NCBI GenBank assembly: GCA_025350285.1
Contig: JANXYE010000259.1
Location: 1 to 6,368, forward strand
DNA: 6,368 nt
Direction of reading: 5' to 3'
Source of the DNA: Chloroflexota bacterium
GTDB lineage: Bacteria; Chloroflexota; Dehalococcoidia; Tepidiformales; Tepidiformaceae
Part shown: in pieces, positions 1 through 5,811 of the stretch
How positions within the stretch are numbered: position 1 is the stretch's first letter
How the letters are laid out: every line of letters starts with the position of its first letter
Translations under genes and position numbers: made by a program
Notes under the pieces: model-generated
Told to the model about the DNA's origin: nothing
Database searches by the model: none
Seen by the model: only the letters and a program-made list of their open reading frames with translations

Positions 1-144
1 CCAGAGAGTCGCTCCGTGCACGTGTTCCGTCGCGACGGGAGTTCGAGCGTCGTCCGTCCCCCGATGAGCCTGGACGGCGAGGCGATACTCCCCGGCTTCG
101 CACAGCCGGTTGCCGATTTCTTCCCCGCTCCCGTCGCCGAATAG
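1..144 (+). CDS. Uma2-family nuclease-like protein, C-terminal fragment (5' end outside window)
   Basis: Frame 1 is open from the window edge to a TAG at 142-144 and gives 47 residues beginning PESRSVHVFRRDG and ending FFPAPVAE. It matches the C-terminus of the complete Uma2 protein that follows at 38 of 47 positions (my hand alignment), so it is the end of an adjacent paralogue. The fragment covers the last beta strands (RSVHVFRR) and the proline-rich tail with LPGF, which follow the PD-(D/E)XK catalytic core in this family. The catalytic residues lie upstream of the window and cannot be judged. Uma2 (DUF820) proteins are restriction-endonuclease-like by fold. Their cellular role is mostly unknown, and they often occur as expanded paralogue sets. 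I am confident in the frame and the family, given the paralogue. Confidence 0.85.
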   Translation, partial: PESRSVHVFRRDGSSSVVRPPMSLDGEAILPGFAQPVADFFPAPVAE

Positions 145-156
145 CGCTGGCAACGG
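1..156 (+). repeat. Tandem Uma2 duplication unit, copy 1 (3' part)
   Basis: Aligned without gaps to 641-796. The protein identity is 38/47, and similarity continues past the stop codon for about 12 bases (CGCTGGCAACGG against AGCTGGCAGCGG, 10 of 12). After that the two sequences no longer align. This marks the right end of the duplicated unit. The left end lies outside the window. Confidence 0.7.
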
Positions 157-210
157 TCTCGCTCATTGGCCACCGGCGAGCCTTCCGCCGATGGTATGCT
201 GGTCACGCCC

Positions 211-215
211 GGAGG
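211..215 (+). promoter_or_regulatory. Ribosome binding site of the complete Uma2 gene
   Basis: GGAGG lies five bases before the ATG at 221. It fixes the start of the Uma2 gene over TTG and ATG codons further upstream in the same frame, whose extra residues would be encoded in the spacer after the first copy. A possible -10 element, TATGCT, is at 195-200, without a convincing -35. Confidence 0.6.
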
Positions 216-220
216 CTGAG

Positions 221-784
221 ATGACCACTGCCACCCTCGAACGCGTCACCATCGCCGAGTTCTTGGCGCGCGACGACCAGGACGACTACGAACTCATCGA
301 CGGCGAACTGAAGGAGCGGTGCATGAGCGCCAAAGCTGTTTGGGTGACGACCGAACTCGGCTGGTTCGTAGCGGCGTTCAATCGAGTCGCGCGCTTGGGC
401 CTGTTCTTCACCGATGGTGTCCAGCTGGAGATCTTCGGCGGCCGATACTACCTACCGCGGCCGGACGGCATCTTCATCTCGTTCGGGCGATTGGGTTCTA
501 CGCGACCGCCGGAGGGGACGCTCACTGCCGTTCCGGAACTCGTCATCGAGGTCGTGTCACCGAGCGACAAGGCCGGCGATGTCGATCGCAAGGTTCGGCG
601 GTATTTGCAGGCGGGGGTAGACATGGTGTGGGTCGCCTACCCGGATACCCGCAGCGTGCATGTCTTTCGCCGCGATGGAAGTTCGACCCCCGTCACACCC
701 CCGATGTCCCTCGAAGGCGAGAACATCCTCCCCGGCTTCTCACAGCCGGTTGCCGACTTCTTCCCCGCGCCCGTCACCGAATAA
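221..784 (+). CDS. Uma2 family (DUF820) PD-(D/E)XK nuclease-like protein
   Basis: 187 residues, the usual length for Uma2. The N-terminus has a helix (TIAEFLARDD) and then the YELIDGEL signature (residues 23-30). The central RPDG (80-83, D82), the IEVVSPSD strand (109-116, E110) and the DRKVRRYLQAGV helix (K124) are the positions where PD-(D/E)XK acidic and basic catalytic residues sit in this family. The typical MVWVAYPDTRSVHVF strands follow. All expected acidic residues are present, so the protein looks intact. The start is set by GGAGG at 211-215. It is the second of two tandem paralogues. Its 3' end overlaps the convergent lipid kinase gene by 45 bases. Uma2 proteins are predicted nucleases, often linked to mobile DNA; the target and biological role here are unknown. 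No signal peptide or membrane segment is seen. Confidence 0.9.
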   Translation: MTTATLERVTIAEFLARDDQDDYELIDGELKERCMSAKAVWVTTELGWFVAAFNRVARLGLFFTDGVQLEIFGGRYYLPRPDGIFISFGRLGSTRPPEGTLTAVPELVIEVVSPSDKAGDVDRKVRRYLQAGVDMVWVAYPDTRSVHVFRRDGSSTPVTPPMSLEGENILPGFSQPVADFFPAPVTE

Positions 785-796
785 AGCTGGCAGCGG
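641..796 (+). repeat. Tandem Uma2 duplication unit, copy 2 (3' part)
   Basis: Counterpart of 1-156. The end of detectable similarity, near 796, falls inside the minus-strand lipid kinase frame at about its residue 310. The duplicated unit therefore appears to abut or replace the end of that gene. Confidence 0.65.
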
Positions 797-1723
797 CCCG
801 GCTGGCACGCTCACAAGCAGCGCCGCGGGTTCGATCCCGAACGTAATGGGCGTCTCCCCCACATAGTCACCGTCGGCCTGCACGGGAATGCCAGGCGTCT
901 CGATCGTGAGTTCGGATACCTGTGCGGACACCAGTGCCCGGTCGCGGTGTATGCGCCGAAGGAGCAGGTTCGCCGATGCTCGGGCCGTATCTTTCACCCC
1001 GCCTGGGCAGACAGCGGCCACGTCCAGGAAGCCGTCGTTCGCCAGGGCCTCCGGGCTGAATCGCACGCGTCCGCCGTACAGCCGGGTGTTGCTGACCACC
1101 ATCACCGCCAGTGGGTGTTCGTTCACGACGATGCCCGAGCGCCATGTGGCCGGCGTCGTGCGCAGGCGCGGCGCCATCCAGAGCGCCTGGAGGACGTACG
1201 CCCAATCCCCGGCGCGCCGCTTGAGTCCCGCATGCACACGCCCGGCCACGGCCGCGTCCCAGCCGGCGGAGGCCATGAGCAGGAAGGCTCGCCCGTCCGC
1301 CCGCCCGAGGTCCATCCAGGCGAGCTGGCCCGTGAGGTGCGCGTCGATCGCAGCCTTGAGCCCTTTCGGGATACCCATCTCTTTGCAGAAGATGTTGACG
1401 GTGCCCGCCGGGAGGGCCGCCAGCGCGGTCTCTGAACCGGCCAGCCCTTCCGCGCAGTCGCGTAGCGTCCCATCGCCGCCGATCGCGAAGAGCGCGTCGG
1501 CGCCGTGCTCCGCGGCCTCGCGCGCCGCCTTCGTCGCAGCCTCCGGTGAGCGTGGGATCACAAGGTCTGCTTCGATGCCATGCTGCGCCAGGTAGCGGAT
1601 GACGCCCATCGCGTCGAAGCGCTCGGTCACCCGCCGGGCGGCCGGGTTCACCAGGACCGTCGCCCGCCGCAACGTGCCATCGGATTTGCCGTTCACAGGG
1701 CGAACCGTACCATACCCGGGCAT
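740..1723 (-). CDS. Diacylglycerol kinase-family lipid kinase (YegS/DagK-like)
   Basis: 327 residues, similar in length to bacterial YegS/DgkB-type lipid kinases, which phosphorylate diacylglycerol or related lipids at the inner membrane face using ATP. Visible family motifs, in order: a VLVNPAAR nucleotide-binding start (23-30), IGGDGTLRD (81-89, the GGDGT signature), LPAGTVNIF (104-112), LLMASAGWDAAV (148-159), SNTRLYGGRVRFSP (211-224) and ADGDYVGETP (283-292). The last takes the place of the usual DGE motif. No transmembrane segment is present. I use the ATG at 1721-1723, but it lacks a clear Shine-Dalgarno sequence. A GTG at 1694-1696 (residue 10), with a TATGGT -10-like element on the minus strand at 1709-1714, is a real alternative. 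The family normally ends near LLVSVP. Here 18 more residues (310-327) follow, encoded by Uma2-unit DNA in antisense. The true lipid substrate cannot be read from sequence. Confidence 0.9.
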   Translation of the reverse strand: MPGYGTVRPVNGKSDGTLRRATVLVNPAARRVTERFDAMGVIRYLAQHGIEADLVIPRSPEAATKAAREAAEHGADALFAIGGDGTLRDCAEGLAGSETALAALPAGTVNIFCKEMGIPKGLKAAIDAHLTGQLAWMDLGRADGRAFLLMASAGWDAAVAGRVHAGLKRRAGDWAYVLQALWMAPRLRTTPATWRSGIVVNEHPLAVMVVSNTRLYGGRVRFSPEALANDGFLDVAAVCPGGVKDTARASANLLLRRIHRDRALVSAQVSELTIETPGIPVQADGDYVGETPITFGIEPAALLVSVPAGPLPALFGDGRGEEVGNRL

Positions 1724-1743
1724 CTTCCCGGCGGAGTTCCCGT
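1694..1743. promoter_or_regulatory. Compact divergent start region between lipid kinase and VOC gene
   Basis: The two annotated starts are only 20 bases apart (1724-1743). For the VOC gene, GGAG at 1733-1736 is a good ribosome site seven bases before ATG 1744, and TACCAT at 1708-1713 could be its -10. For the kinase, TATGGT (minus strand, 1714-1709) could be a -10 if the GTG at 1696 is the start. The promoters must then overlap each other or the kinase N-terminal codons. The promoter assignments are weak. Confidence 0.3.
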
Positions 1744-2592
1744 ATGATCTCGATTAAGCACCTGGACCACATCAGCATGGGACACGCCGATTGGAAAGCG
1801 CAGGCCGCGCTCCTGCAGCGCCTGCTGGGCTTCAAGCTGCTCCACTCGTTCGGCCCGGGTGACTCTGGCTTCGACGGCTGCGTGAGCCAGGTTCCGGGCA
1901 CCGGGATCGAGTTCGAGGTTATCTCGCCCGCCGGTCCGCGCAGCTTCGTGCAGCGGTTCCTTGATGAGGGCGGCCCCGGCCTCCATCACATCACGCTCGA
2001 AGTCCCGGACATCGAAGCCGCCGCCGCCGAACTGACGGAACTCGGGATAACGCCCTTCGGCGGGATCACCAAAGACAGCTCGTGGAAGATGACCTATATC
2101 CACCCGAAGGACAGCGGCGGCATCCTCTGGCAGCTCTGCGAACCGTACAAACTACTGGGTGAGCAGGACCGCTCCACCACCGGCGGGGCCATCGACCTCC
2201 AGCGCCTGGACCACGTCTCCATGGCGGCGAACGACCTCGAGACCCAGATCGCCTGGCAACAGCGAGTCTTCGGGATGGTCCCCGGGGACCGCTGGACGGA
2301 TGAACAACTCGGCTACCATGGCTGCGTGTTGACCATCCCGAACAGCCAGCTCCAGTTCGAAATCATCGCTCCCTCCCGCCCGGACAGCTTTGTCCAGAAG
2401 TTCATCGATACGCGCCGGCCGGGCATGCACCACATCTGCTGCCAGGTCCGCTCCGTCGCTAGCGCCGCCGAAGCGCTCGAAGCCGAGGGCATCACGCCGT
2501 TCGGCGGCGTTATCGAAAGCGATTGGCGGAGGCACACGTTCATCCACCCGAAGGACAGCGGCGGGGTGTTGTTCCAGTTGTTCGAGGAGTGA
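1744..2592 (+). CDS. Two-domain VOC protein, methylmalonyl-CoA epimerase-like
   Basis: 282 residues made of two tandem vicinal-oxygen-chelate domains (about 4-134 and 151-281) joined by a polar linker (GEQDRSTTGG). Each repeat carries the same landmarks: LDH+V/I-S (H9; H157), a FE+I strand (E58; E206), a G-L/M-HHI turn (H81/H82; H229/H230) and IHPKDSGG followed by a last strand (ILWQL, Q130; VLFQL, Q278). The HHI turn and the IHPK-GG end resemble methylmalonyl-CoA epimerase, a metal-dependent enzyme of propionyl-CoA metabolism, but the family also includes dioxygenases and resistance proteins. Both halves show the pattern H-E-H-Q at the expected metal-ligand positions and both look functional. 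An identical 23-base run in both halves (2098-2120 and 2542-2564) records the internal duplication. Cytosolic, with no signal peptide. The start is supported by GGAG at 1733-1736. The substrate is not determined. Confidence 0.88.
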   Translation: MISIKHLDHISMGHADWKAQAALLQRLLGFKLLHSFGPGDSGFDGCVSQVPGTGIEFEVISPAGPRSFVQRFLDEGGPGLHHITLEVPDIEAAAAELTELGITPFGGITKDSSWKMTYIHPKDSGGILWQLCEPYKLLGEQDRSTTGGAIDLQRLDHVSMAANDLETQIAWQQRVFGMVPGDRWTDEQLGYHGCVLTIPNSQLQFEIIAPSRPDSFVQKFIDTRRPGMHHICCQVRSVASAAEALEAEGITPFGGVIESDWRRHTFIHPKDSGGVLFQLFEE

Positions 2593-2635
2593 CGTGCGGG
2601 GGACGGGCGGGGATTGAGGTTGGAGGGGCGGCGCT

Positions 2636-2680
2636 CGCGCCCACAGGTGGCGCGGCTACGTTAGCGCCCGCGGCGCTTTC
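2636..2680 (+). terminator. Tandem GC hairpins after the VOC gene, possible terminator
   Basis: The first hairpin pairs CGCGCC (2636-2641) with GGCGCG (2649-2654) over a seven-base loop. The second pairs AGCGCC (2663-2668) with GGCGCT (2672-2677) over CGC, and a short T-containing tract (TTTCCTGTT, including the last stem T) follows. They lie 44-85 bases after the VOC stop and end 28 bases before the folC start. They could terminate VOC transcription or affect folC read-through. The T tract is weak, so this is tentative. Confidence 0.4.
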
Positions 2681-2705
2681 CTGTTCCCGGATTCGGCCCA
2701 ACGCT

Positions 2706-4052
2706 GTGCCCGTGGACTACGGCGAAGCGATCCAGTACCTCCTTTCGTTTACCGACCTCGAGCGCGGGGTCCAGAAGTCGGCCAGCCCGATGCAAAATCT
2801 GGCCTCGATCCGCTCGCTCCTCTCTCGCCTCAACAATCCGCAGCTTGGCCGCCACACCGTCCACGTGACCGGCTCCAAGGGCAAAGGCAGCACGGCCTCG
2901 ATGATCGCCGGCATCATCGAGCGTGCCGGCCGGCGGACAGCGCTCTACACCAGCCCGCACCTGCACGCCTACACCGAACGCATCGCCATCGACGGCGACC
3001 ACGTTTCGCCAGATGAGTTTGCCGCCGCCCTTACGGCCATTCAGCCGGCCATTGAGGACGAGCAGCGCAGCCAGCACGGAGAGGTCAGCACCTTCGGCAT
3101 CCTGACCGCGCTCTTCTTCTGGCTCACCCGCGCGCAGCTCCCGAGGATCGAATGGCAGGTGGTGGAGGTGGGGCTCGGCGGCACATGGGATGCGACGAAC
3201 GTCTTCGACGCGCCTGACGTCGCCGTGATCACGCCCATCTCGCTCGAACACACCGCCATCCTTGGCTCAACGACGACCGCGATCGCGACGGACAAGGCCG
3301 GCATCATTAAGCCAGGCTGCGTCTGCGTGCTCGCCCCCCAGAAAGACCCCGCCGTCGTCGCGGTCATCCGCGAGCGCTGCCGCGAGGTCGGCGCCGAACT
3401 CGTCGATGTCGGCGATAGCTACGACACCGAACTCTGGGAGCGGTTCGTCTATGGCCAGTCCTTTCGCGTGGTCGGCCCGTACGGCGAGCACCAGCTGCGC
3501 TCGCCGATGCTCGGCCGCCATCAGCTCGATAACGCCGCCACCGCCGTCGCCGTCGCCGAAGCGCTCCGCCGGCGCGGCCACGACATCCCGGATTCGGCCA
3601 TCGCCGATGGCATCGCCCACACCCGCGTCCCCGGGCGGATGGAAGTTATGGGGCAGAAACCGCTTATCGTGGGTGATGGCGCCCACAATGGTGAAAGCGC
3701 CGCCGCCCTCGCCGAGACGCTCAAGCTCTACTTCGAATGGCGCCGTTGCTTCTTTGTGATCGGCGCGATGCGTGACAAGGATGTCAGCGCAATCGGCTAC
3801 AAGATCGCGAAGTTGGCCGACCTCATCATCTGCACCCGCTTCGAGAGCCCGCGTGCGATGGACCCGTACGTGATGGTCCAGGAACTTGGCTTCCTCGGCC
3901 CGCCCGCGGTCGCGGAGGAGTCCGTCCCGGCGGCCCTCGAGACCGCCCTCGCCCGCGCGCGAGAGGACGACCTGATCTGCGTCACGGGGTCGTTGTACGT
4001 GGTTGCGGAGGCGCGGGAGCAGCTGCTGGGGGAGTCGGTGCACGCACATTAG
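2706..4052 (+). CDS. folC: Folylpolyglutamate synthase / dihydrofolate synthase (Mur-ligase family)
   Basis: 448 residues from the GTG at 2706, the normal size for FolC, which adds glutamate to folates (and often to dihydropteroate) with ATP in the cytosol. Motifs in order: the N-terminal helix DYGEAIQYLLSF; GSKGKGST P-loop (56-63), where FolC more often has GTNGKGS; TSPHL (82-86); EVGLGGTWDATNV (154-166); ISLEHT (178-183); TDKAGIIKPG (195-204), with the lysine that is carbamylated in Mur-type ligases; GRHQLDNA (270-277), the linker to the C-terminal domain; GDGAHN (323-328) and VTGSLYV (426-432). The frame is open upstream as far as 2523, but those codons overlap the VOC gene and lack family similarity. 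GTG 2706 or GTG 2712 fits the family N-terminus. No Shine-Dalgarno sequence is visible at either. The function call is firm; the exact start is not. Confidence 0.93.
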   Translation: MPVDYGEAIQYLLSFTDLERGVQKSASPMQNLASIRSLLSRLNNPQLGRHTVHVTGSKGKGSTASMIAGIIERAGRRTALYTSPHLHAYTERIAIDGDHVSPDEFAAALTAIQPAIEDEQRSQHGEVSTFGILTALFFWLTRAQLPRIEWQVVEVGLGGTWDATNVFDAPDVAVITPISLEHTAILGSTTTAIATDKAGIIKPGCVCVLAPQKDPAVVAVIRERCREVGAELVDVGDSYDTELWERFVYGQSFRVVGPYGEHQLRSPMLGRHQLDNAATAVAVAEALRRRGHDIPDSAIADGIAHTRVPGRMEVMGQKPLIVGDGAHNGESAAALAETLKLYFEWRRCFFVIGAMRDKDVSAIGYKIAKLADLIICTRFESPRAMDPYVMVQELGFLGPPAVAEESVPAALETALARAREDDLICVTGSLYVVAEAREQLLGESVHAH

Positions 4053-4138
4053 GCGTGGCGACCACCTACTTGAGGTATCACCAAAGAGTTAGCATCCTCG
4101 CAACCTCGTTGGCCTATCCCGGAACGCGAAGCGAGCGG

Positions 4139-4160
4139 GGAGCGTCGTCGCCCACGCTCC
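4139..4160. terminator. Hairpin at the convergent folC / toxin junction
   Basis: GGAGCGT (4139-4145) pairs perfectly with ACGCTCC (4154-4160) over an eight-base loop. The right arm touches the stop codon of the minus-strand toxin gene (4160-4162). It is placed where a bidirectional terminator for two convergent genes would sit, 86 bases after the folC stop. No T run follows on either strand, so termination is unproven. Confidence 0.35.
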
Positions 4161-4693
4161 TATGGCACTTCGGGCAACCGCTCACTCGCACTCAGCTTGG
4201 CAGGCTTCTTCGGCTTCCGAAGCGGGAGCTGCTTGGGTCGATTAAGGTATGCCTCGCCCTGCTGGACGCGCACGTGGCTCATGACATTGAGCTGTTCGGG
4301 CCGCCACATGCGCAGCATGTCGGCTTTTAGATCTCCTATCTGAACAATGCCATGCCCTTGTTCAAGGAATACCTCCCACCGATCTTGATGGAACAGGAGC
4401 TTCCCTACAATTTGAGTCGGGATGTTTTCTGCCGTACCGGTCACCGATATGACCTTTCCGCGCTTGGTCTCACGCACATTTCTCCACATCGCCGTACGCG
4501 TCTGACGATCCTTGAACATGTCAGAACTGACGAGAACACGCCTCGCCCTCTTCGCGTACACGAGAACATCCTTCACGTCGTCACATCCTCGTAACTTCGG
4601 TACATCGATCACAATCTCGTGAATGTCCCACCCGAGCCCTTTCAGCATCTCGACTGCGTTGTGAGGGAACCCTTCATCCGCGAGAAACTTCAC
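4160..4693 (-). CDS. PIN-like toxin of DUF5615 type (VapC45-like)
   Basis: 177 residues starting with GTG at 4693 (family members typically begin MKFLADE, as here). The family is a minimal PIN/Mut7-C-like ribonuclease fold. Visible candidate metal-binding acids are D6/E7 (LADEGFP), D38/D39 and D42 (GCDDVKDVL), and D58 in VLVSSDMF (53-60). These match the strand-D-helix-D-strand-D order of PIN-like toxins. The core ends near residue 125. A proline- and lysine-rich tail (KQLPLRKPKKPAKLS, about 155-169) makes it longer than the usual 110-140 residues. The gene starts five bases after the antitoxin stop (TAG 4699-4701), so translation is probably coupled, with GGCGG ten bases before the GTG. Two hand-counted rows (4321-4440) are 49% GC, well below folC (63% in 3181-3240, 78% in 3541-3600), suggesting later acquisition. 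RNase activity is inferred from family, not shown. Confidence 0.75.
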   Translation of the reverse strand: MKFLADEGFPHNAVEMLKGLGWDIHEIVIDVPKLRGCDDVKDVLVYAKRARRVLVSSDMFKDRQTRTAMWRNVRETKRGKVISVTGTAENIPTQIVGKLLFHQDRWEVFLEQGHGIVQIGDLKADMLRMWRPEQLNVMSHVRVQQGEAYLNRPKQLPLRKPKKPAKLSASERLPEVP

Positions 4694-4698
4694 CTCGA

Positions 4699-5418
4699 CT
4701 ATGCCGCCATGTCTAGGTACTTCTCAAATCGAATGACTGGATACACCGACTCCTCTGGAATGTGCGGATAATAGTCCTCTGTGACCGCGCGCAATCCGTA
4801 CCTATCGGCAACTGCTCGCACGACTTCCGTACGTATGCGGGTCCCCCGGACCACAGGTTGCCCGTCCGCCTTCTTCGGATTGATCTCGACATAGGGCAAG
4901 AACTCCACCGGGATAAGAAGGGACTCTAGCGTGACTCCGTCAGGCAAGAGTTTGTCCAGCAGGTTGAAGTAGCGCTGTCCCGCTCCTTCCTTTCCGGGTA
5001 TCGCGAGGGTCGCCAACCACTCATCGGGCGCGTAGGCGACAACTCGCGAACGCCCTGGGCCACCCCGACCCACGACGGCGTCGCGCCACTTCGATCCGGG
5101 CGGACCGAAGCGGGCGATGAAATGCGTTAGAAGTCGCACGGCGTGATCAAGTGGAACGCTTCCATCGTTCGTCAGGTGGCGCAGCAGATGCAGGTAGCCA
5201 ACGTCGGCCAAGGTGAAGCCACTCGCGACGATCTCTCGCTTCGGGGTAACGATTCGTTGCGTCGGCGTCGCTGCGCCGATGGCAATCCAGCGCTTCAGCC
5301 GCGATGTACTGATGAGGGCCAACCGGGCCGCGTCGGCCAACGAGTAGTAGCTCTCGTCTTCACGCTCGGCGGTCCGCTTGCCCTTGGTTGGGAATGGCAC
5401 CACGACGCCCACTTTCAA
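4699..5418 (-). CDS. HTH plus DUF433 antitoxin (VapB45-like)
   Basis: 239 residues from a TTG at 5418; GTG codons at 5412, 5403 and 5400 are alternatives. TTG is preferred because GGAG (complement of 5427-5430) lies eight bases before it. The N-terminal part has a MerR-like helix-turn-helix region (YSLADAARLALISTSRLKRWI split as residues 25-36 and 37-45), consistent with operator binding and autoregulation. The middle (about 70-165) is helical and unassigned. The C-terminus is a DUF433 domain (about 175-236) with YVEINP, DGQPVVRGTRIRTEVV (the GxPxxxGTR signature) and YYPHIPEESVYPVIRF. DUF433 proteins precede DUF5615 toxins in TA operons. From memory, Mycobacterium tuberculosis VapB45 (Rv2018) has the same HTH-DUF433 layout and very similar length. 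It is the first gene of the operon. The frame stays open in antisense far upstream to 6171, which is not coding. Confidence 0.75.
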   Translation of the reverse strand: MKVGVVVPFPTKGKRTAEREDESYYSLADAARLALISTSRLKRWIAIGAATPTQRIVTPKREIVASGFTLADVGYLHLLRHLTNDGSVPLDHAVRLLTHFIARFGPPGSKWRDAVVGRGGPGRSRVVAYAPDEWLATLAIPGKEGAGQRYFNLLDKLLPDGVTLESLLIPVEFLPYVEINPKKADGQPVVRGTRIRTEVVRAVADRYGLRAVTEDYYPHIPEESVYPVIRFEKYLDMAA

Positions 5419-5453
5419 CGCGCCCGCTCCGCTAGACCAAGAGATGGCGCGGT

Positions 5454-5483
5454 AGTGTACCCCGTTGCAATGCCATATGTCAG
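5454..5483 (-). promoter_or_regulatory. Candidate promoter of the antitoxin-toxin operon
   Basis: On the minus strand, CTGACA (5483-5478, 5 of 6 matches to TTGACA) and TACACT (5459-5454, 4 of 6 to TATAAT) are separated by 18 bases. Transcription would begin near 5447 and leave a leader of about 29 bases containing the GGAG site of the antitoxin. The placement is sensible but rests on consensus matching alone. Confidence 0.45.
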
Positions 5484-5551
5484 AGGGGCGATCGTCTCGA
5501 CAGCGCGGCCCACGGCTTGGCAGAACCTGAAACTGATTATTGCCGGTGGAG

Positions 5552-5563
5552 GGACGTACGTCC
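5552..5563. repeat. Perfect 12-bp palindrome GGACGTACGTCC
   Basis: The sequence reads identically on both strands. It lies about 135 bases upstream of the antitoxin start and 250 bases upstream of the selenoprotein start. It could be an operator for a dimeric regulator, perhaps the HTH antitoxin itself, but no second copy was seen in the window. Confidence 0.35.
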
Positions 5564-5799
5564 ACGGCGCGGATTGCTGCGCTCGTCAGTTTGGCCGAAA
5601 TCAGCCGACTGTCATTCGCCCAGCCCAGCCCAGCGCTCCGCGCACGCGCTCGCCGGTGGCGGGCCATCGGACCCGGAGTGGCCAGTGCGATCGTCGCAGT
5701 CAGTATCGCCGAGTTCTGCAATGCCCTGCGAGACCGGCTCGACCTGCGCCAGCACGGCACTCTGGGCAGCTGGCGCGCACCGTTCCGCCCCGCGCTCGC

Positions 5800-5805
5800 T
5801 ATACT
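5800..5805 (+). promoter_or_regulatory. -10 element TATACT, suggesting a leaderless selenoprotein transcript
   Basis: TATACT matches TATAAT at 5 of 6 positions and ends six bases before ATG 5812, so the transcription start would coincide with the A of the start codon. No Shine-Dalgarno sequence precedes the ATG (TACCCC), which agrees with a leaderless mRNA. No good -35 is visible. Confidence 0.5.
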
Positions 5806-5811
5806 TACCCC

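Larger units (their letters stand above)
5419..5811. other. Intergenic region between antitoxin and selenoprotein genes
   Basis: 393 bases with no gene I can defend on either strand. Frames that stay open have arginine-, proline- and serine-rich low-complexity translations typical of GC-rich antisense, with no family resemblance. It holds the antitoxin promoter candidate at its left end, a 12-bp palindrome at 5552-5563, a small (GCCCA)x3 tract at 5618-5632 and the -10-like TATACT at 5800-5805. No tRNA was found, and specifically no tRNA-Sec. Confidence 0.5.

Noticed and set aside
827..838. GGGTTCGATCCC, reminiscent of a tRNA T-arm
   Set aside because: It lies inside the lipid kinase coding sequence. 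A proper five-pair T stem does not form around the loop, and no acceptor or anticodon arm is present.
867..1901. Long overlapping frames on both strands across the lipid kinase
   Set aside because: These are shadows of GC-rich coding DNA. The kinase frame alone carries ordered family motifs.
2685..2698. CCCGGATTCGGCC motif near the folC start that recurs near 3586-3599
   Set aside because: The second copy is plain FolC coding sequence (PDSAI). The match is short and most likely chance.
2523..2705. N-terminal extension of FolC starting at TTG 2523
   Set aside because: It overlaps the VOC gene out of frame and contains hairpin DNA. FolC homologues begin around DYGEAIQYL, which fits GTG 2706 or 2712.
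5618..5632. (GCCCA)x3 tandem repeat
   Set aside because: Three short units in GC-rich intergenic DNA are too few to suggest a functional repeat or CRISPR array.
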